Below are positions 7,096 to 9,881 of a DNA stretch of 9,881 nucleotides, piece after piece. The notes under the pieces are model-generated. The model made no database searches and was not told the DNA's origin. It was given only the letters and a program-made list of their open reading frames with translations. The stretch lies in assembly GCA_017548225.1 (NCBI GenBank), contig JAFYMV010000200.1:1-9881 (forward strand), written 5' to 3'. The stretch is from Bacteroidaceae bacterium. Its GTDB lineage: Bacteria > Bacteroidota > Bacteroidia > Bacteroidales > Bacteroidaceae. How positions within the stretch are numbered: position 1 is the first letter of the stretch; every line of letters begins with the position of its first letter. Both the position numbers and the translations under genes were made by a program.

Positions 7096-8071
7096 TACAA
7101 TAGAATTAGGCAAATATCCGGTGTTGTTGGCACCGATGGAGGATGTTACCGACCCTGCATTCCGCCTTATGTGCAAGCAGTTTGGTGCCGACCTCGTATA
7201 TACAGAGTTCGTATCGAGCGATGCGCTCATACGCCAGGTGAACAAGTCGATGCAGAAGCTTGCCATTTGCGATGAGGAGCGCCCTGTGGCCATACAGATC
7301 TATGGTCGCGATGTGGACTCGATGACCGAAGCGGCCCGCATCGTAGAGGAGGTGAAGCCCGACATCATAGACCTTAATTTCGGTTGCCCTGTAAAGCGGG
7401 TGGCAGGTAAGGGAGCAGGAGCAGGCATGCTGCAGAATGTGCCGCTGATGCTCGACATTGTACGCTCGGTGGTAAATGCGGTGAAGACTCCCGTAACGGT
7501 GAAGACCCGACTCGGGTGGGACGAGAACTCCAAGATTATTGTAGACCTTGCCGAGCAGTTGCAGGATTGTGGCATCAAGGCGCTCACCATACATGGCCGC
7601 ACCCGCTCGCAGATGTATACGGGCGAGGCTGACTGGACCCTTATTGGCGAGGTGAAGAACAACCCACGCATGCATATCCCCATCATCGGCAATGGCGACA
7701 TCACCACTCCCGAGCGTGCCAAGGAGTGTTTCGACTGCTACGGCGTAGATGCTGTGATGATAGGTCGCGCCAGCTTCGGTCGCCCTTGGATATTCCGTGA
7801 GGTGAAGCACTATCTCGAGACAGGCGAGCACCTGCCTGCGCTCACCTTCGATGAGCGTATGGATATCCTTCGCGACGAGGTAAACCAAAGCATTGCCCGC
7901 CTCGACGAGTATCGTGGCATTCTCCACATACGCCGCCACCTAGCTGCCACACCCCTCTTTAAGGGGCTACCCGACTTCAAGCCCCTGCGTATCGCCATGC
8001 TGCGGGCCGAGACGGTGAAGGAGCTGTTTGAAATCTTCGAGCAGATAAAGAAGCAGTACGGACAGGAGTAG
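7085..8071 (+). CDS. dusB: tRNA-dihydrouridine synthase, DusB family
   Basis: The product has 328 residues, usual for Dus enzymes, which reduce specific D-loop uridines of tRNA to dihydrouridine using FMN and NADPH. Visible features are LLAPMEDVTDPAFR at the start of the TIM barrel (FMN binding), DLNFGCPVKRV with catalytic Cys101, TVKTRLGWD, the HGRTRSQMYTG segment, and the FMN-phosphate loops IIGNGDI and MIGRASFGRPW. A helical tRNA-binding region follows. The ATG at 7085 lies inside the end of the patatin gene, preceded by AGGA four bases upstream, one of the few Shine-Dalgarno-like sites here, consistent with translational coupling. The link to lipid hydrolysis is only genomic. DusB is assigned by motif resemblance; the positions it modifies are not visible from sequence. 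Confidence 0.95.
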   Translation: MKIDTIELGKYPVLLAPMEDVTDPAFRLMCKQFGADLVYTEFVSSDALIRQVNKSMQKLAICDEERPVAIQIYGRDVDSMTEAARIVEEVKPDIIDLNFGCPVKRVAGKGAGAGMLQNVPLMLDIVRSVVNAVKTPVTVKTRLGWDENSKIIVDLAEQLQDCGIKALTIHGRTRSQMYTGEADWTLIGEVKNNPRMHIPIIGNGDITTPERAKECFDCYGVDAVMIGRASFGRPWIFREVKHYLETGEHLPALTFDERMDILRDEVNQSIARLDEYRGILHIRRHLAATPLFKGLPDFKPLRIAMLRAETVKELFEIFEQIKKQYGQE

Positions 8072-8077
8072 GGTAGC

Positions 8078-8089
8078 GGGGTATTCCCC
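8078..8089 (+). terminator. dusB: Weak hairpin just after dusB
   Basis: GGGG (8078-8081), loop TATT and CCCC (8086-8089) form a 4-bp hairpin seven bases past the dusB stop. No T-run follows, so it is a poor intrinsic terminator. TCCCCT (8085-8090) can instead pair with AGGGGA (8113-8118), so two pairings exclude each other. Confidence 0.25.
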
Positions 8090-8331
8090 TCCGAAACGAA
8101 ATAGCACACAAAAGGGGAGTAATTCTTGGTGTGAAATATAAAGTAAACAAATGATTTTTTGTTAAGCGTAATTTGCAAGGGAGTTTTTCGACTCTAGAAG
8201 AAGAAAGTCTATTTTCCTATTCCCCCTATATTTTTACGAAATAAAGAAAAAAATCAAGCAACAAATTTACAACATAAAAAACTGTTTATAAGCGATTTAC
8301 ATCAAAAATAAGCCTCTGAGAATCGTTTCTT

Positions 8332-8405
8332 TTCGTTCGCTCGTCTCGTTGGTCGGAAAAATCGCAAGGATTTGGGAGTTTGTTTAACCTTTTTAGCGGA
8401 ACGAA
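8332..8405 (-). repeat. Imperfect inverted repeat directly after the GNAT gene
   Basis: TTCGTTCGCT at 8332-8341 pairs with AGCGGAACGAA at 8395-8405, ten base pairs with a single bulged base and a 53-base loop. One arm abuts the GNAT stop codon (8406). It might be a 3'-end stem for the GNAT transcript or part of a dispersed intergenic repeat. No T-tract typical of an intrinsic terminator follows on the minus strand. Confidence 0.35.
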
Positions 8406-8945
8406 CTAAATCGTTTCCAAAGCATAATCTAACCGCATCACCTTGACAGGTCTTTCGTCACCTCGATACAGATGACTCAGGTAGTTGAACTCTCCCGTGT
8501 CACGAAATCCGCATTTCTCCATCACTCGCCCGGAAGCAGGGTTGTCGACAAAGAAGTCGCTCCAAAGCGTAAAGAATCCCTTCGTGTTGAAACAGTAATC
8601 AATCATAGAGCGCAGCGCTTCGGTACATAGTCCCTGGTTCCAATAAGGTTTGGCAATCCAATAACCTATTTCCGCATCCATCTCATCTATCCCGATGTTG
8701 CTCTCCTCATGTGTGTAATACCCGATGCACCCGATGACTTCCTTCGTCTCCTTAAGTTCTATGGCCCAAGTGTGGTCATTGGAGAAAATATCTTGAATAA
8801 CCACCAGACTCTCCTCAATAGATTGGTGAGGTGGCCATCCCGCACGAGGTCCAACATCAGGGTCCGATGCATGCTTGAAGAGCACCACTGCATCGGACTC
8901 CACCCAAGGACGAAACCGAAGACGAGGTGTTTCAGTTGGATTCAT
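8406..8945 (-). CDS. GNAT-family N-acetyltransferase, RimJ/RimL-like
   Basis: The product has 179 residues from the ATG at 8945; a GTG at 8957 would add four. It should transfer an acetyl group from acetyl-CoA to an amine, but the acceptor is unknown. Support comes from the N-terminal strand LRFRPWVESDA, the segment GPRAGWPPHQSIEES seen in RimJ/RimL-type acetyltransferases, the strand-loop GYWIAKPYW followed by the acetyl-CoA pyrophosphate loop NQGLCTEA at 103-110, and NPASGRVMEKCGF at 135-147. The loop has Cys where Ala or Tyr is common. It lies 62 bases after apt on the same strand and could share that transcript. As I recall, apt is followed by uvrC in several Bacteroides genomes, so this gene may be a lineage-specific insertion. 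Confidence 0.9.
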   Translation of the reverse strand: MNPTETPRLRFRPWVESDAVVLFKHASDPDVGPRAGWPPHQSIEESLVVIQDIFSNDHTWAIELKETKEVIGCIGYYTHEESNIGIDEMDAEIGYWIAKPYWNQGLCTEALRSMIDYCFNTKGFFTLWSDFFVDNPASGRVMEKCGFRDTGEFNYLSHLYRGDERPVKVMRLDYALETI

Positions 8946-8957
8946 ATCGTGTGCCAC

Positions 8958-8975
8958 ACTATATGTAGTTATAGT
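8958..8975. promoter_or_regulatory. Inverted repeat upstream of the GNAT gene
   Basis: ACTATA and TATAGT flank a six-base centre (ACTATA-TGTAGT-TATAGT), 13 bases upstream of the GNAT ATG, in the apt-GNAT spacer. It could be an operator or a leader hairpin. The arms are AT-only apart from one C or G each, so chance is a real alternative. No TAnnTTTG element is seen in this spacer. Confidence 0.25.
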
Positions 8976-9007
8976 TTGTTTTACTCTATCAAAAAAAACT
9001 ACATCTA

Positions 9008-9541
9008 TTACTCCCCATCAAGGCAGAGTAGTGAAGACACCTCTACACCTTCGGGGAAGATGGCGCGGCCTTTGAGGTCGATGAGTTCGATGATAAAGTT
9101 AATATAAGTAGCCTTTGGAGCAAATTTCTGCACCAAGTTATAGGCGGCAAGCATGGTACCTCCGGTAGCCAAGAGATCGTCGTGGAGGAGCACTACATCG
9201 TCCGAAGAAATGGAATCTTTATGTATCTCGATAGTGTCAACACCGTACTCTTTTTGGTAACTTTCTTGAATTGTTTCGGCAGGAAGTTTACCAGGTTTGC
9301 GTGCCAATACGAAGCCGGCGCCCAAACGGATTGCCAAACTTGCACCCATAATAAAGCCGCGAGATTCGATGCCTACCACCTTGGTGATGCCTTTATCTTT
9401 ATACAATTCATAGAGCGAATCCTCTAACTCCTTCAAGCATTCATGACTCTTGAATAGGGTAGTAACATCACGAAAAAGTATACCTGGAATGGGGAAATCA
9501 GGAATACTGCGCAAATTGGCTAATAGTAGTTCTTTATTCAT
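9008..9541 (-). CDS. apt: Adenine phosphoribosyltransferase
   Basis: The product has 177 residues, standard for this cytosolic purine-salvage enzyme, which joins adenine and PRPP to AMP and pyrophosphate. The motifs are diagnostic: FPIPGILFRDVT at 16-27, ESRGF at 59-63 (base-binding side), and the PRPP loop VVLLHDDLLATGGTM at 116-130. The ATG at 9541 is the only sensible start. It lies 60 bases downstream of the mnmG stop on the same strand, and that spacer contains the parS palindrome and a heptamer-like AT-rich stretch. No TAnnTTTG promoter is visible in the spacer, so apt may be transcribed with mnmG. Confidence 0.97.
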   Translation of the reverse strand: MNKELLLANLRSIPDFPIPGILFRDVTTLFKSHECLKELEDSLYELYKDKGITKVVGIESRGFIMGASLAIRLGAGFVLARKPGKLPAETIQESYQKEYGVDTIEIHKDSISSDDVVLLHDDLLATGGTMLAAYNLVQKFAPKATYINFIIELIDLKGRAIFPEGVEVSSLLCLDGE

Positions 9542-9550
9542 TGTGGCATG

Positions 9551-9579
9551 TTTTTAATTTTCAATTCTCAATTTTTAAT
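9551..9579. repeat. AT-rich heptamer-like repeat in the mnmG-apt spacer
   Basis: TCAATTC (9561-9567) and TCAATTT (9568-9574) form a degenerate tandem heptamer, flanked by two copies of TTTTTAAT (9551-9558 and 9572-9579). Similar TCAATTN tandems are frequent between genes in Bacteroidota, which is general knowledge rather than a search result. Confidence 0.4.
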
Positions 9580-9585
9580 CTAAAT

Positions 9586-9601
9586 TGTTTCACGTGAAAC
9601 A
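9586..9601. promoter_or_regulatory. parS: parS centromere-like site (ParB-binding palindrome)
   Basis: TGTTTCACGTGAAACA is a perfect 16-bp palindrome and matches every position of the bacterial chromosomal parS consensus TGTTNCACGTGAAACA. ParB loads at such sites and, with ParA and SMC, organises and segregates the origin region. Here it touches the mnmG stop codon (TGA complement at 9602-9604). No T-run follows on either strand, so a terminator is unlikely. mnmG (gidA) is origin-proximal in many bacteria, which agrees with the assignment. parAB are not in the window. Confidence 0.9.
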
Positions 9602-9881
9602 TCATCGACCCAAAAGCACTAAAAGCACATTAATGTCGCTGGGCGAAACACCGGGGATACGGCTTGCTTGAGCCAATGTTTCAGGGTCTATTTTTGTAAG
9701 TTTTTGACGAGCTTCGGTAGAGAGCGATTGCAGGGAGTTATAATCAAAGCGGCCACGGATCTTGATACTCTCAAGGCGCTGCATCTTGTCGGCAATCATC
9801 CGCTCGCGTTCAATGTAGCCTTGGTATTTTATCTTGATCTCGGCGGCTTCGGTAATCTCCTCTTTGCGCTCGGTAATCTCG
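9602..9881 (-). CDS. mnmG: MnmG, tRNA uridine-5-carboxymethylaminomethyl modification enzyme (C-terminal part)
   Basis: Only the last 92 residues lie in the window; the gene continues past the right edge. They match the C-terminal helical domain of MnmG/GidA: IKYQGYIERER, then LESIKIRGRFDYNSLQSLSTEAR, then KLTKIDPETLAQASRIPGVSPSDINVLLVLLGR before the TGA stop. MnmG is an FAD enzyme that, with the GTPase MnmE, places the carboxymethylaminomethyl group on wobble U34 of certain tRNAs; the C-terminal domain is the part that contacts MnmE and helps bind tRNA. The frame stays open upstream to 9881, so the ATG near 9799 is internal and not a start. The stop codon abuts the parS palindrome. Confidence 0.96.
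   Translation of the reverse strand, partial: EITERKEEITEAAEIKIKYQGYIERERMIADKMQRLESIKIRGRFDYNSLQSLSTEARQKLTKIDPETLAQASRIPGVSPSDINVLLVLLGR

Larger units (their letters stand above)
8072..8405. other. AT-rich convergent intergenic region without a gene
   Basis: This 334-bp spacer lies between the stops of dusB and the GNAT gene, which face each other. I find no plausible coding frame, tRNA or recognisable ncRNA. It holds a small GC hairpin at the dusB end and an imperfect inverted repeat at the GNAT end (both listed). An isolated minus-strand TAAATTTG (8262-8269) has no supporting -33 box. The CG-rich stretch 8332-8355 stands out from its surroundings. Confidence 0.6.

Noticed and set aside
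7106..7939. Long minus-strand open frame (277 codons) opposite dusB
   Set aside because: It lies wholly within dusB, whose frame shows all Dus motifs. The antisense translation has no recognisable domain and arises from the codon pattern of the real gene.
8262..8269. Minus-strand TAAATTTG promoter-like box in the convergent spacer
   Set aside because: There is no -33 box at the right distance and no gene downstream on that strand except antisense to dusB; AT-rich DNA gives such matches by chance.
9586..9601. Palindrome after mnmG as an intrinsic terminator
   Set aside because: No T-run follows in either direction, the stem has no loop, and the sequence equals the parS consensus exactly.

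Overview
The window looks like chromosomal DNA of a Bacteroidota bacterium, most likely order Bacteroidales (Prevotella/Bacteroides-like). Evidence: BamA has the Bacteroidota form with a Tyr/Asn-rich barrel loop and lies directly after uppS; one lipoprotein has an acidic stretch after its lipobox cysteine; promoters match the Bacteroidota -7 element TAnnTTTG; and clear Shine-Dalgarno sites are mostly absent. I see no mobile element, CRISPR array, tRNA or rRNA. It is mainly a compact housekeeping region.

Layout. (1) Positions 1-4897, minus strand, are an envelope-biogenesis cluster. In transcription order it holds a predicted surface lipoprotein (DUF6242-like, Asp-box beta-propeller), a small outer-membrane beta-barrel (DUF6089-like), uppS, and bamA, whose last third runs off the left edge. 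Gaps are 40, 50 and 5 bases, and a good -7 element sits just before the first gene. UppS makes the undecaprenyl carrier for wall and O-antigen sugars, and BamA inserts outer-membrane proteins. (2) Positions 4983-6056, minus, are ribD (riboflavin synthesis). (3) Across a 187-bp divergent spacer, a patatin-like phospholipase gene and a DusB-type tRNA-dihydrouridine synthase gene overlap by 11 bases on the plus strand (6244-8071). (4) Positions 8072-8405 are an AT-rich convergent spacer without a gene but with small inverted repeats. (5) Positions 8406-9881, minus, are mnmG (3' end only), apt and a RimJ/RimL-like GNAT acetyltransferase, in transcription order.

The most notable non-coding signal is a perfect 16-bp parS palindrome (9586-9601) that abuts the mnmG stop codon in the mnmG-apt spacer. 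It implies a ParB-binding site here and, by analogy with other bacteria, a position in the origin domain of the chromosome. Other points of interest are the probable leaderless mRNA of the patatin gene, the two uncharacterised envelope proteins ahead of bamA as candidate BAM partners, and the low-complexity Tyr/Asn loop of BamA.
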